64,000 bases of DNA, taken from NCBI RefSeq assembly GCF_014502795.1, contig NZ_JACVHF010000001.1:124001-188000 (forward strand). Direction: 5' to 3'. The translations under genes and the position numbers were made by a program. This stretch comes from Heliobacterium chlorum (GTDB lineage Bacteria > Bacillota > Desulfitobacteriia > Heliobacteriales > Heliobacteriaceae). The notes beneath the pieces are model-generated. The model was not told the origin of the DNA, ran no database searches, and saw nothing but the letters and a program-made list of their open reading frames with translations. Below, in pieces: positions 17,495 through 27,146 of this stretch; position 1 is the first letter of the stretch; each line of letters opens with the position of its first letter.

Positions 17495-18808
17495 TCAGCC
17501 TTGATTCAAATAGTCGTAACGATGGTCAAAGACTCGCTTCGTCTTTCGCTCTGTTCGTGGCAGAGCGCCATGAGGGAGCACTTCCACATCAGCTAAGATG
17601 CCGATGGTCGTCTTTATATTTTTGCGGCAGGCTTTAGCCACTTCATCGACGCTGTGTCCGTTGGCCAGTTCGACACGGATGCGGATGTGATCTTTATTAT
17701 CGATCCGCTCCAAAACGATCTGATACTCGCTGGATACGCCGGGGGTGTGGCGTAGGACGTGATCGATTTGGCCGGGATAGATATTGACCCCTTTGATCTT
17801 GATCATGTCATCAGTGCGTCCCAAAACCCGTCGGATCATCGGATAGGGGCTGCCACAGGAACATGCTGCCGGGATGATCGTCGTTATATCACGCGTCCGG
17901 TAACGGATCAGGGGCATGCCTTGCTTGGCGATGGCGGTGATGACCAGTTCGCCTTCCTCGCCGGGCGGAAGCACAGAACCAGTTTCAGGATCGATCACCT
18001 CGAAGATGAGATAGTCAGACCAGAAATGCAACCCTTCATGGCAAGGACAGTCGATGGCGATCCCAGGACCGTATATTTCCGTTAGGCCGTATATGTCGAA
18101 GGTCTCCATACCGAGAAGGCTTTCAATGCGTTCCCGCATCTTTTCGCCCCACCGTTCAGAACCGAAGACACCGATGCGAAGGCGCAGTTGGTCGAGAATT
18201 CCCCGTCGCTCCGCTTCTTCTGCCAAAAGCAGTCCATAAGAGGAGGTGCCGATAAGAACGGTCGTTTGCAGGTCCGTCATCATTTCCAACTGTTTATCAG
18301 TGTTGCCGGGGCCCGTCGGAATCGTCATGGCGCCGAGCTTTTCTACACCGGCCTGAAAGCCGATACCGGCTGTCCAGAGGCCATAGCCGGGAGTCACTTG
18401 CACACGGTCACGGCGGTGTACGCCAACCGTTTCCAGACACCGTGCCATCATGACGGCCCAGTCGTCCACGTCTTGTTGGGTGTAGGGAACGATGACCGGT
18501 TTGCCTGTCGTGCCCGAGGAGGAATGAATGCGTACCACGTCATCTTCGGCGCAGGCCATCAATCCGAGCGGATAGCCTTCCCGCAGGTCCTGCTTTGTCG
18601 TAAAGGGGAGGCGGGCTAAGTCTTCCAGGCTGCGAATGTCCCCCGGTTGAATGCCGGCTTGTTGGAACCGTTCCCGATAGAAAGGACTTCTCTCATAAGC
18701 GCGGTGAATGGTACGGATCAGCTTGGGCAGTTGGGCCTCTGCGATTTGTTCGAAATCGATCGGGCGGTTCATCACTGCCCGTTGGCAAGCATTGCTGTGC
18801 ATGGCCAT
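17495..18808 (-). CDS. paaK: Phenylacetate-CoA ligase (arylacetate-CoA ligase)
   Basis: This 437-residue adenylate-forming enzyme joins arylacetates to CoA using ATP. The AMP-binding P-loop is IHSSSGTTGKPV, followed by ITAIAKQGMPLIRYRTRD and the C-terminal MIKIKGVNIYPGQID, all typical of PaaK. The ATG follows GAGAGGAG on the minus strand. It lies downstream of iorA-iorB, so in the direction of arylacetyl-CoA to arylacetate it could make ATP during amino-acid fermentation, or it could re-activate the acid. That direction is an inference. Confidence 0.93.
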   Translation of the reverse strand: MAMHSNACQRAVMNRPIDFEQIAEAQLPKLIRTIHRAYERSPFYRERFQQAGIQPGDIRSLEDLARLPFTTKQDLREGYPLGLMACAEDDVVRIHSSSGTTGKPVIVPYTQQDVDDWAVMMARCLETVGVHRRDRVQVTPGYGLWTAGIGFQAGVEKLGAMTIPTGPGNTDKQLEMMTDLQTTVLIGTSSYGLLLAEEAERRGILDQLRLRIGVFGSERWGEKMRERIESLLGMETFDIYGLTEIYGPGIAIDCPCHEGLHFWSDYLIFEVIDPETGSVLPPGEEGELVITAIAKQGMPLIRYRTRDITTIIPAACSCGSPYPMIRRVLGRTDDMIKIKGVNIYPGQIDHVLRHTPGVSSEYQIVLERIDNKDHIRIRVELANGHSVDEVAKACRKNIKTTIGILADVEVLPHGALPRTERKTKRVFDHRYDYLNQG

Positions 18809-18900
18809 GTCTTTCTCCTCTCAAACTCATCTAACTCGTCAATAAAGAACCTCTCGGCTCGGCTCGATGGCCGTCTCCGGGGTGGGAAAACTTCTTCTCT

Positions 18901-19515
18901 TTAAGATACCAGAGGGGTCGCTTGCGGACAAGCCCCTAAGGCTTGGCCGGCCAAAAAGGCCTTTCGGTTTACCTCATGCAGGCGGGGAGGAAGAATTCTT
19001 TCGGCAGCCTGCCAAAGCATGTCGGCGCTTACGGGCAGATTCGGCAAGGTGGACAGAGCACCGAGCATGACCATATTTGTGGCTCGAGCGGTTCCCGCGT
19101 CGATGGCAGCCGAGGTCGCATCAAAGAGACGGACTCGGTTTCCCTGGGACTGAAGAAAGGCCACAATCTCCGCTTCTGGGTACTGAGTCAGTCCCAGTCC
19201 TACGGCCGGCGGGATGATCGTATGTCTGTTGATGACGGCCTGTCCTTGGGGGGATAGTTTCGACCAGCCTTTCAGACTTTCCGACAGTTCCAGGCTGACT
19301 AAAAGATCGGCTGTGCCTTCGGGGATTAACGCCCCTTGCAGTTTCTCGCCGATGCGGACATGGCTGATCACGGAACCTTCCCGCTGGGCCATGCCGATCG
19401 TCTCGGAAGTTCGCACTTCATATCCGGCGGCGAGGGAAGCCTCGGCAAAAACGCGGGAGGCCAGCACGCCACCTTGCCCGCCGACACCGGTGATCACTAG
19501 ATTGAAGGTCTTCAT
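18901..19515 (-). CDS. iorB: Indolepyruvate ferredoxin oxidoreductase, beta subunit
   Basis: This 204-residue gamma-type 2-oxoacid oxidoreductase domain partners IorA. The N-terminus MKTFNLVITGVGGQGGVLASRV is the family's nucleotide/CoA-binding glycine loop, and AQREGSVISHVRIG follows. The start at 19515 has GGAGGTG at good distance and overlaps the iorA stop as ATGA, showing translational coupling; a longer in-frame reading extends into iorA and is rejected. paaK follows after 92 bases. Confidence 0.93.
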   Translation of the reverse strand: MKTFNLVITGVGGQGGVLASRVFAEASLAAGYEVRTSETIGMAQREGSVISHVRIGEKLQGALIPEGTADLLVSLELSESLKGWSKLSPQGQAVINRHTIIPPAVGLGLTQYPEAEIVAFLQSQGNRVRLFDATSAAIDAGTARATNMVMLGALSTLPNLPVSADMLWQAAERILPPRLHEVNRKAFLAGQALGACPQATPLVS

Positions 19516-21425
19516 CGTTGCACCTCCGGAGAAATGGCATCCCAGGGGCAGACTTGGGCACAGGCGCCGCAGCCGAAACATTTTTCCCGGGCGATGCGCA
19601 CAGCACCGCTTTTCCGTCCTTCTTGCCGTTCCTCCTCCGTGAGAGGCGCTTCAAATAATGCGGGACAGCCAAACTGACGGATACAAAGGCCGCAACGGCG
19701 GCAAGCTGCATGATCGATCTGGTGGGGGATCTGACGTTTGGCGATGCTGATGCAGTCCCGCCGGGCGATGATGACCGATACACCAGGGTACTCCACAGCC
19801 TCTTTTGCCGCAGAGATCATGGAGGGTAAGTCATAAGGGTCGACGGTGCGAATCCATTCGACGCCGCAAGCCTGAGCGATGGCGGCAATATCGATGTAAG
19901 GAGCCGGTTCCTGCTTGCCTTTCCAGCCGAGACCCGGATGGGGCTGATGGCCCGTCATGGCAGTGGTACGGTTGTCCAAGACGACCAGGGTCATGCGAGC
20001 CTGATTGTAGACGGCGTTGATCAACGGCGGGATGCCGGAGTGGAAAAAGGTAGAATCGCCTAAAAAAGCAATATGGGGGCGATCCGGTTCTACTCGGTCA
20101 AAACCAGCGGCCATTGCTACCGATGCACCCATACAGACGATGGTATCAGCCGCCCGCAAGGGAGGCATTACACCTAAGGTATAACAGCCGATATCGCCAG
20201 TGAATAGAGCATCCTGTCTTTTCAGGGCCTGTTTGAAGGCGTAGAAAGAGTTGCGGTGAGGGCAGCCGGCGCAGAGGATCGGCGTCCGCAGGGGAGGAGC
20301 GGGGATATCTGTCAGGCCAGCCTGCGCTGCCGGCACTTCCGGCAGGCTGAGTTCGGGCAGTACTTCCGCAAAGTACCGCCGCAACGCTGCCTGTACCGTA
20401 TTCGTGTTGAATTCGCCCTCGCGGGGGAGGTGGCCCGATAACTTGCCGAAAAAGGGAATTTGCATGCCGCGGTGGAAGGCCGCCACCGTCAGTTGCTCCT
20501 CGATGACCGGCTCCTGTTCCTCCACGATGAGCACCGCCTGCTTGCCTTGCAGGTAGTCGAGCACATCCTCAGCCGGTAAAGGAGTGGGACCGCCCACCTT
20601 GTATACGGGCAGGGATACTCCGAGATTCGCTAAGGCTTCCTGCACATAATTGTAAGAGACACCGCCGGTCACGATACCGACCGAAACTGTATCAGCGTCG
20701 CTGCATCCAGGCACAACCCGGTTCAGTCCTTTTTCTACAAACCAGCGGCCCATATCTTTTTGACAAGCGTTTAACCAGCGATGCTTTTTAGCCGATAAAG
20801 TAGGTAGGATGGCCCAATTCGGATCCCGCTCAAAATGAAGAGGAGGAAGAGGTATGGCCGGACGGGGAGGGGGACTGAACTCCACATCCTGACAAACATG
20901 GGCCGTCCGCGTCGTTGGGCGCAAGATGACGGGAACCTTTAAGGACTCGGACAGTTCGAAGGCCAGTTTCGTCATTTCCCGAGCTTCAGCCGGCGTCGAA
21001 GGGTCGAGAACGGGAAGCTTGGCAAAGCGGGCAAAGAGCCGTGTGTCCTGTTCCGTCTGAGAACTGTGCGGACCCGGGTCATCGGCCACCACCAGGACCA
21101 GACCGCCTTTGGTGCCGAGATAAGCCAGCGTCATCAAGGGATCGGAGGCCACATTCAGGCCGACTTGCTTCATACAAGCCATGGCGCGAGCGCCAGCCCA
21201 GGATGCGGCTATCGCTGTTTCAAGGGCCACCTTCTCATTGACGGACCATTCGGCATATATGCCATAATCAGCGGCGTGCTGAATGATATGTTCGGTCACT
21301 TCGGTAGAGGGAGTCCCGGGGTAGGCGGCGACGACGCGAACACCCGCCTCAATCGCTCCCCAGGCGATAGCTTCATTTCCCATCAAAAGCTGTCGAGATG
21401 ATGGGGTTTCTGTAGTAAGGCTCAT
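19512..21425 (-). CDS. iorA: Indolepyruvate ferredoxin oxidoreductase, alpha subunit
   Basis: This 637-residue thiamine-diphosphate enzyme oxidatively decarboxylates indolepyruvate and other aryl-pyruvates to aryl-acetyl-CoA, reducing ferredoxin. The pyrimidine-binding domain is N-terminal (GNEAIAWGAIEAGVRVVAAYPGTPST in two parts), the TPP-binding motif region is GDSTFFHSGIPPLINAVYN, and two ferredoxin-type clusters lie at the C-terminus: CRRCGLCIRQFGCP and CFGCGACAQVCP. The ATG at 21425 gives MSLTTETPSS with GGAAAGGA upstream; an in-frame extension of 29 residues lacks family similarity. It is the first gene of iorA-iorB-paaK. Confidence 0.95.
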   Translation of the reverse strand: MSLTTETPSSRQLLMGNEAIAWGAIEAGVRVVAAYPGTPSTEVTEHIIQHAADYGIYAEWSVNEKVALETAIAASWAGARAMACMKQVGLNVASDPLMTLAYLGTKGGLVLVVADDPGPHSSQTEQDTRLFARFAKLPVLDPSTPAEAREMTKLAFELSESLKVPVILRPTTRTAHVCQDVEFSPPPRPAIPLPPLHFERDPNWAILPTLSAKKHRWLNACQKDMGRWFVEKGLNRVVPGCSDADTVSVGIVTGGVSYNYVQEALANLGVSLPVYKVGGPTPLPAEDVLDYLQGKQAVLIVEEQEPVIEEQLTVAAFHRGMQIPFFGKLSGHLPREGEFNTNTVQAALRRYFAEVLPELSLPEVPAAQAGLTDIPAPPLRTPILCAGCPHRNSFYAFKQALKRQDALFTGDIGCYTLGVMPPLRAADTIVCMGASVAMAAGFDRVEPDRPHIAFLGDSTFFHSGIPPLINAVYNQARMTLVVLDNRTTAMTGHQPHPGLGWKGKQEPAPYIDIAAIAQACGVEWIRTVDPYDLPSMISAAKEAVEYPGVSVIIARRDCISIAKRQIPHQIDHAACRRCGLCIRQFGCPALFEAPLTEEERQEGRKSGAVRIAREKCFGCGACAQVCPWDAISPEVQR

Positions 21426-21559
21426 CAGCAGTATCCTTTCCATAGAACGTTCGCTTGGGCAATCGATATCTAGCTTTATTTCGACGTCGATCCATAAAAC
21501 CCTCGTCATCATTGAATTTCATCCCTCGAAGGGGTAATCTTTCTTCCAACTCCCTATGT

Positions 21560-21592
21560 TATAATAGGGTTTACACCGACCAGTCAGTCCGG
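21560..21592 (+). promoter_or_regulatory. Promoter -10 box and possible operator before the RND pump gene
   Basis: TATAAT lies at 21560-21565 without a good -35 box. Ten bases downstream is ACCGACCAGTCAGTCCGG (21575-21592), which resembles operators of TetR/AcrR-type repressors that guard multidrug pumps. No TetR gene lies in the window. The operator reading is an inference. Confidence 0.4.
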
Positions 21593-21624
21593 ATTCGCAT
21601 GTAAATAAACCGGGAGGAATGCTT

Positions 21625-24600
21625 TTGCGTTTAACTGAACTCGCTCTCAAACGGCCCGCCATGATGACGATGGTCGTGCTCTTCTTTGTGGTGATCGGTC
21701 TATACAGCTACCGGAGCATCGGTGTGGAGCTGTACCCGGCTTTGAATACGCCTTTCGTGACTGTATCTGTATCCTACGACGGTGCCGGTGCGGAAGAGAT
21801 GGAGACCCAAGTCATCAAGCCGCTGGAAGACGGCCTCTCTTCGCTGCCCCATTTAAAGAAGATCACTTCCGTAGCCAATGAAGGCCGGGGAAACGTACTA
21901 TTAGAGTTTGAATTGACGGCGAATGCGGACCAGGCAGCCATCGATGTTCAGAAAAAAGTGGACAGCGTCAAGGGCCGCCTCCCCGATGATGTTTCGGACC
22001 CGGTCGTGATCAAACGGGATATGAACGCAACCCCTGTCGCTTCCATCTCCTTCAGCGCCCCTCGTCCCCTTTATGAGACCTTTGACATCGCTAAAGACGT
22101 GATCAAAGAACGGCTGCAAAAAGTCAACGGCGTTTCTGATGTGACGATCACCGGCGGACAGGAACGGGAGATCACCATCAATATCGACAAGACCAAGCTC
22201 CAGATGTACGGATTGTCCATCAATCAAGTGATCCGGCGGCTTGAACAGGAAAACTTGAACGAACCTTCGGGACGCCTCGATCGTCCCGACAGGGAATACA
22301 TGGTCCGCGTTCTCGGTGAATTCCGCAGCGTCGAAGAAATTAAGAACCTGGAAATTCCCACAGCTAACGGTAGCAACATCCCCTTACGGCACATCGCCGA
22401 CGTGAAAGACGGATATAAAGAAATTCGCGAGTATGCTCGTTTAAACGGCGAACCGGCCCTCGCGATCATGGTGTTTAAACAATCCGACGCCAGCCTCGTC
22501 GATGTAGGGGACCGGTTGAAAAAAGAACTGGAGAACATCAAAGCAGACCTTCCGGAAGGTTCTCAGCTCGTCATCGCCCGGGACTTTTCGAACTACATAC
22601 GCCTCTCCGTCGGGGGAACCCGTTCCAGCATCATTGAAGGCATCCTCTCCACCAGCTTCGCCTTGCTCTTTTTCCTCCGCGATTGGCGGTCGATGGTATC
22701 GGTCTTGATCGCCATCCCCACGTCGCTCATCTCCACCCTGGCGGGGATGTACTTCGCCGGCTTTACCTTCAACGTCATGTCCCTCATGGGTATGGCCATG
22801 TGTATCGGGATCCTAGTAGACGACTCCATCGTCGTCTTGGAAAATATCTATCGCCACCTCGCCATGGGGAAAAGTCCGAAAAGGGCGGCTCTGGACGGCC
22901 GTTCCGAAATTGGACTCGCTGCTATCGCTATCACCGCCTCTGACATCGTCGTCTTTGCACCTATCGCCTTCATGGGGGGGATGGTGGGCCAGTTTTTCCG
23001 ACAGTTCGGCTTGACTGTCGTCTTCGCCACACTCATGTCTTTATTCGTGTCCTTTACCCTCACGCCATTGCTCGCATCTCGACTCTTAAGGCCTATGGGA
23101 GAAGGAGAGCAGATGCACCCGCTGGCTGGCGTTTCCTGGTATAAAGGCGTGCGCAAAGCCTTGCAGCGCTTTTTCATCCCTATCGATCACTTTGCCTGCA
23201 AATTCCGGGACACTTATCTGCGTGTCTTGGACTGGTCCTTCGGCCACCGAAAAACCGTTTTGACAGCAGCCCTAGCCGTCTTTTTGTTAGCGGTAGCGTT
23301 GATTCCCTTAAAGCTCATCGGGATGGAGTTTTCTCCCCAATCCGATCAGGGGGACTTACAGGTAAACGTAGAATTGCCGATTGGTACACCGATACAGAAA
23401 ACAGACCAGGCATTAAAAGAAGTGGAAGCTTACATCCAAACTGTCCCGGAGGTCCGCTACTTTCAAACAGCCATCGGCTCTTCCGGTGGAATCGGGATGA
23501 GCTCTACCGGTTCCAATATCGGCCGTGTCGGTGTTTCCCTGGTGAACAAAAAGGATCGTGACCGATCGATCTGGGAAGTATCGGAGCAGATCCGCGATTG
23601 GTCGAAGACGTTCCCTTATGGAAGAGTTACTGTCGCTGAAAGCGACAGCATGCATTCCAGTTCTGGAGGAACGGTTGCGATTGAGATTTCCAGTTCCGAT
23701 CACCAGGCGCTGTTGGAAGCCTCCGAGAAGATTAAGGACATCGTCGCTCAAACTCCCGGCAGCCGGGATGTGGATACCAACTGGCGAGTCGGCCAACCTG
23801 AGGTAAAAGTCCAAATCGACCGGTTGAAAGCGGCCTACTACGGTATATCGGTGAAAGAAGTTTCCGAAACCCTCCGTGCATCCCTCAATGGCAACGTGGC
23901 TACAGAATATCGCCAAGGCGATAAAGAGGTTGACGTTACCGTAAAGATGACCGGTTTGAATAAATCCGAACTTGATGCACTCCGCAGTGTAAACCTGGCC
24001 ACAAGTGACGGAAAGGTCATACAGCTTCAACAGGTGGCGAAAATCAGCATCGGCTCCGGACCGACGGAAATCCGCCGTTCCGACCGTCAGCGAACGATCA
24101 CCATCAACGCCGGTTTGCAGGGACGAGTTTTAGACGATTTCCTCAAAGACGTCGATAAGGAGATCAAGCAAAAAGGCCTCCCGCGCGGCGTTTCCTACAA
24201 ATTCACTGGCTCGGCCCAAAACATGCAGGAATCCTTCACAGAACTGGTGGCTGCATTGCTTTTATCGATCGTGCTCGTCTACATGGTGCTCGTCATGCTC
24301 TATGAGTCTTACATGACCCCCTTTATCCGGATGCTCTCTTTGCCGCTAGGCATCGCCGGCGCCCTCTTCGCGTTGGCCATAGCGAGAAACTCGCTCAACA
24401 TCTTTTCCTTCATCGGCATCATCATGATGGATGGCCTCGTCGCCAAAAACGGCACTTTGCTCATCGATTATACCCACACCTTGCTGGAACAGGGGCGCAC
24501 ATTGCGGGAAGCCCTGGTGGAAGCTGGCCGAACCCGCCTTCGGCCGATCATCATGACGACGATCACGATGATCTTTGGCATGATGCCTTCCGCACTCGCC

Positions 24601-24801
24601 TTAACCGAAGGCAGTGAAAGCCGCTCGAGCATGGCTTGGGTCTTGATCGGTGGATTAATTACATCGACCTTTTTCACGCTCATCATCATCCCCGTCGTCT
24701 ATACGATTATGGATGAATGGAAAGGTAAACTCGGCATGCGGTGGCAGAGAGTGAAGTCTAGATGGACAGGGCCTGCGGCGGAGAACAACGAAGCGTTATA
24801 G
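21625..24801 (+). CDS. RND-family efflux pump (AcrB/HAE1-like)
   Basis: This protein of about 1058 residues is a proton-driven exporter with twelve transmembrane segments and two large extracytoplasmic loops. It starts MRLTELALKRPAMMTMVV and has the typical GVELYPALNTPFVTVSVSY and the TM4 region MGMAMCIGILVDDSIVVLENI with two Asp proton-relay residues. ATG at 21619 is nearly fused to the GGAGG, so TTG at 21625 with a 7-base spacer is preferred. No membrane-fusion protein or outer-membrane channel gene adjoins it, which is unusual for this family. It is divergent from iorA. Confidence 0.93.
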   Translation: MRLTELALKRPAMMTMVVLFFVVIGLYSYRSIGVELYPALNTPFVTVSVSYDGAGAEEMETQVIKPLEDGLSSLPHLKKITSVANEGRGNVLLEFELTANADQAAIDVQKKVDSVKGRLPDDVSDPVVIKRDMNATPVASISFSAPRPLYETFDIAKDVIKERLQKVNGVSDVTITGGQEREITINIDKTKLQMYGLSINQVIRRLEQENLNEPSGRLDRPDREYMVRVLGEFRSVEEIKNLEIPTANGSNIPLRHIADVKDGYKEIREYARLNGEPALAIMVFKQSDASLVDVGDRLKKELENIKADLPEGSQLVIARDFSNYIRLSVGGTRSSIIEGILSTSFALLFFLRDWRSMVSVLIAIPTSLISTLAGMYFAGFTFNVMSLMGMAMCIGILVDDSIVVLENIYRHLAMGKSPKRAALDGRSEIGLAAIAITASDIVVFAPIAFMGGMVGQFFRQFGLTVVFATLMSLFVSFTLTPLLASRLLRPMGEGEQMHPLAGVSWYKGVRKALQRFFIPIDHFACKFRDTYLRVLDWSFGHRKTVLTAALAVFLLAVALIPLKLIGMEFSPQSDQGDLQVNVELPIGTPIQKTDQALKEVEAYIQTVPEVRYFQTAIGSSGGIGMSSTGSNIGRVGVSLVNKKDRDRSIWEVSEQIRDWSKTFPYGRVTVAESDSMHSSSGGTVAIEISSSDHQALLEASEKIKDIVAQTPGSRDVDTNWRVGQPEVKVQIDRLKAAYYGISVKEVSETLRASLNGNVATEYRQGDKEVDVTVKMTGLNKSELDALRSVNLATSDGKVIQLQQVAKISIGSGPTEIRRSDRQRTITINAGLQGRVLDDFLKDVDKEIKQKGLPRGVSYKFTGSAQNMQESFTELVAALLLSIVLVYMVLVMLYESYMTPFIRMLSLPLGIAGALFALAIARNSLNIFSFIGIIMMDGLVAKNGTLLIDYTHTLLEQGRTLREALVEAGRTRLRPIIMTTITMIFGMMPSALALTEGSESRSSMAWVLIGGLITSTFFTLIIIPVVYTIMDEWKGKLGMRWQRVKSRWTGPAAENNEAL

Positions 24802-24844
24802 CATCAAGAGTTCTATAGTGACATGACCGTAAGGTAAAAAGGAT

Positions 24845-24887
24845 AAGCCTTCGCGAGAGGTAACTCTGCCTCACGCGAAGGCTTTTT
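24845..24887 (+). terminator. Terminator after the RND pump gene
   Basis: AAGCCTTCGCG (24845-24855) pairs with CGCGAAGGCTT from 24874, followed by TTT. Confidence 0.9.
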
Positions 24888-24947
24888 ACATTGATTCGGC
24901 CGAAGAGATAACCCACGGACCCCCGGACAGGCACATTCCGTCATTCT

Positions 24948-24963
24948 TTGCATATTCATGCAA
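24948..24963. promoter_or_regulatory. Short palindrome upstream of asnB
   Basis: TTGCAT-ATTC-ATGCAA is a perfect 6+6 inverted repeat 96 bases before asnB. It may be a dimeric regulator site; no regulator is assigned. No other signal stands out between 24888 and 25058. Confidence 0.3.
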
Positions 24964-25058
24964 GGCTACCCGATAGAACATCTGAACGGCAAGCAGCATA
25001 CAATGGCATCAAATAAATTGAAAATGAAAATCAATCCCAAGAAAGAGAGGCGATAGAC

Positions 25059-26903
25059 ATGTGTGGAATCGTTGGTTGGATCGATTGGGAAGGGGATCTC
25101 TCTCAACGGGGGCCGGTCTTGCACAGCATGGTGGAAACGCTCACTCACCGGGGACCTGATGCATCAGGCGTCTGGATATCACCGCAAGCCCTGATCGGCC
25201 ATCGCCGTTTGATCGTGATCGACCCTGTTGGCGGCGTTCAACCTATGATCCGGCAAGCAGGAGAGCGCAAGTATGTACTGGCCTACAACGGCGAACTGTA
25301 CAACGCGGCAGAACTGCGGGAAGAACTGAAGTCGAAAGGCCATTCTTTCCGTTCTCATTCCGATACGGAGGTGCTACTCGTCGCTTTTATCGAGTGGGGG
25401 GAGGCTTGTGTAGAACGTTTCAACGGGATCTACGCCTTCGCCGTCTGGAACGAAGCGGAACAAAGTCTCTTTTTAGCTCGTGACCGCATGGGTGTCAAAC
25501 CGCTCTTTTACGCCCAACGAGGCAGCGCCTTTTTCTTCGCCTCCGAACTGAAAGCGCTCTTGGCCCATCCGGATATACCTGCCCAGTTGGATGCCGAGGG
25601 ATTGGGGGAAATCTTCGCATTAGGGCCGGCACGGACACCGGGTCATGGTGTGCTGAAGGGCATAGCGGAAGTTCGTCCCGGCTGTGCCATGCGAATCGAT
25701 CGCCAAGGTGCCCGTACACGCCAATACTGGTCTCTCGTAAGCCGGCCTCATCAGGATGACCTCGAAAAAACCACCGAAACAGTGCGAGATCTGCTCCTCG
25801 ATGCGGTGGAGCGTCAGCTGGTCTCCGATGTCCCCGTATGTACACTCCTCTCCGGCGGCCTCGATTCGAGCGCCCTCTCGGCGATCGCCGCCAACTATTA
25901 CCGCCGAAATCACCTCGGTACGTTACACACCTATTCCGTAGACTATCAGGACAATGATCGCTACTTTACACCGAGTGATTTTCAGCCGAACGCCGATGCA
26001 CCTTGGATTCAACGCATGACAGAATACCTCGGAACGGTCCACCATCCCGTGGTCGTCGATACGCCCCAGTTGGTGGAGGCGTTGAAGGTATCCCTGCGAG
26101 CCCGGGATCTGCCGGGGATGGCTGACGTAGACTCATCCTTGTATTTGTTCTGCCGTGAAATCAAAAAGGGAGCCACAGTAGCCCTTTCTGGGGAGTGCGC
26201 CGATGAGGTCTTCGGCGGCTATCCCTGGTTTCACCGGGAAGAGGCACTCTGGGCCGACACCTTCCCCTGGTCCCGCCGTTTGGCCGACCGGGTAAGCCTC
26301 TTGGCTCCGGAGATCAAAGAGTATATCCAACCGGAAGCCTACGTTCGCCGCCGGTACGAAGAAACACTGGCTGAAGTTCCGCGATTGCCCAGTGAAGATC
26401 GGGAAGAAGCACGCCGCCGGGAGATGTTTTATCTGAATATCAACTGGTTTATGGCTAATCTGCTCGATCGCAAAGACCGCATGAGCATGGCTACAGGGCT
26501 GGAAGTGCGGGTTCCCTTCTGTGACCACCGCCTCGTCGAATACGTGTGGAACATCCCCTGGTCTATGAAGACTTGTGAAGGCCGGGAAAAAGGGATCTTA
26601 CGGCGCGCACTGCAGGGGATTCTTCCAGAAGACGTTCTCTGGCGCAAAAAAAGCCCCTATCCCAAAACCCACCATCCCGCCTATACGTCGGCGGTTCGGG
26701 AAGAACTAGTCCAAATTCTCGATAACCCATCGTCGCCTTTGCTCAAGCTGATCGATGTGGAAAAAGTCAGAGCACTGACCCGGGCCGAAGCGGCCACCAC
26801 TTCTTTACCCTGGTTTGGCCAACTGATGGGCATACCGCAATTGTACGCATACCTAGCCCAGATCGACTCCTGGCTGCGAGAGTACCGGGTCACCGTTTGC
26901 TGA
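25059..26903 (+). CDS. asnB: Asparagine synthetase (glutamine-hydrolysing)
   Basis: This 614-residue enzyme makes asparagine from aspartate, glutamine and ATP. The nucleophile Cys2 is exposed after Met removal (MCGIVGWID). The N-terminal glutaminase domain has THRGPDASG and YNGELYNAAELR, and the synthetase domain has the pyrophosphate loop SGGLDSS (265-271) and GECADEVFGGYPW. The ATG follows GAGAGG. Length and domain order match B. subtilis AsnO/AsnB types. It is a single-gene transcript bracketed by terminators. Confidence 0.95.
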   Translation: MCGIVGWIDWEGDLSQRGPVLHSMVETLTHRGPDASGVWISPQALIGHRRLIVIDPVGGVQPMIRQAGERKYVLAYNGELYNAAELREELKSKGHSFRSHSDTEVLLVAFIEWGEACVERFNGIYAFAVWNEAEQSLFLARDRMGVKPLFYAQRGSAFFFASELKALLAHPDIPAQLDAEGLGEIFALGPARTPGHGVLKGIAEVRPGCAMRIDRQGARTRQYWSLVSRPHQDDLEKTTETVRDLLLDAVERQLVSDVPVCTLLSGGLDSSALSAIAANYYRRNHLGTLHTYSVDYQDNDRYFTPSDFQPNADAPWIQRMTEYLGTVHHPVVVDTPQLVEALKVSLRARDLPGMADVDSSLYLFCREIKKGATVALSGECADEVFGGYPWFHREEALWADTFPWSRRLADRVSLLAPEIKEYIQPEAYVRRRYEETLAEVPRLPSEDREEARRREMFYLNINWFMANLLDRKDRMSMATGLEVRVPFCDHRLVEYVWNIPWSMKTCEGREKGILRRALQGILPEDVLWRKKSPYPKTHHPAYTSAVREELVQILDNPSSPLLKLIDVEKVRALTRAEAATTSLPWFGQLMGIPQLYAYLAQIDSWLREYRVTVC

Positions 26904-26984
26904 ACCACTCTTGTCGAAGAGATAACGATGCTTAACCCCACGTCTATACCCACAAGTTTCTATCCCAAAGTTCTATAGTCTTTG

Positions 26985-27018
26985 AAGACCCCGGAATTTA
27001 ATTTTCCCGGGGTCTTTT
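26985..27018 (+). terminator. Terminator after asnB
   Basis: AAGACCCCGG (26985-26994) pairs with CCGGGGTCTT (27007-27016) followed by TTG. The sequence between here and 27146 is AT-rich without an evident gene. Confidence 0.88.
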
Positions 27019-27146
27019 GTCTATTTCGGGATTGCATAATGTATTGAATATTGCAAAGAAGCTAATACTATTTCCTAAATAAAGCAATCACATAGCGGAA
27101 CTTTGAAAATGAGATGTGATTCGAATTTGGAGGGTGGTTTTCTAAC

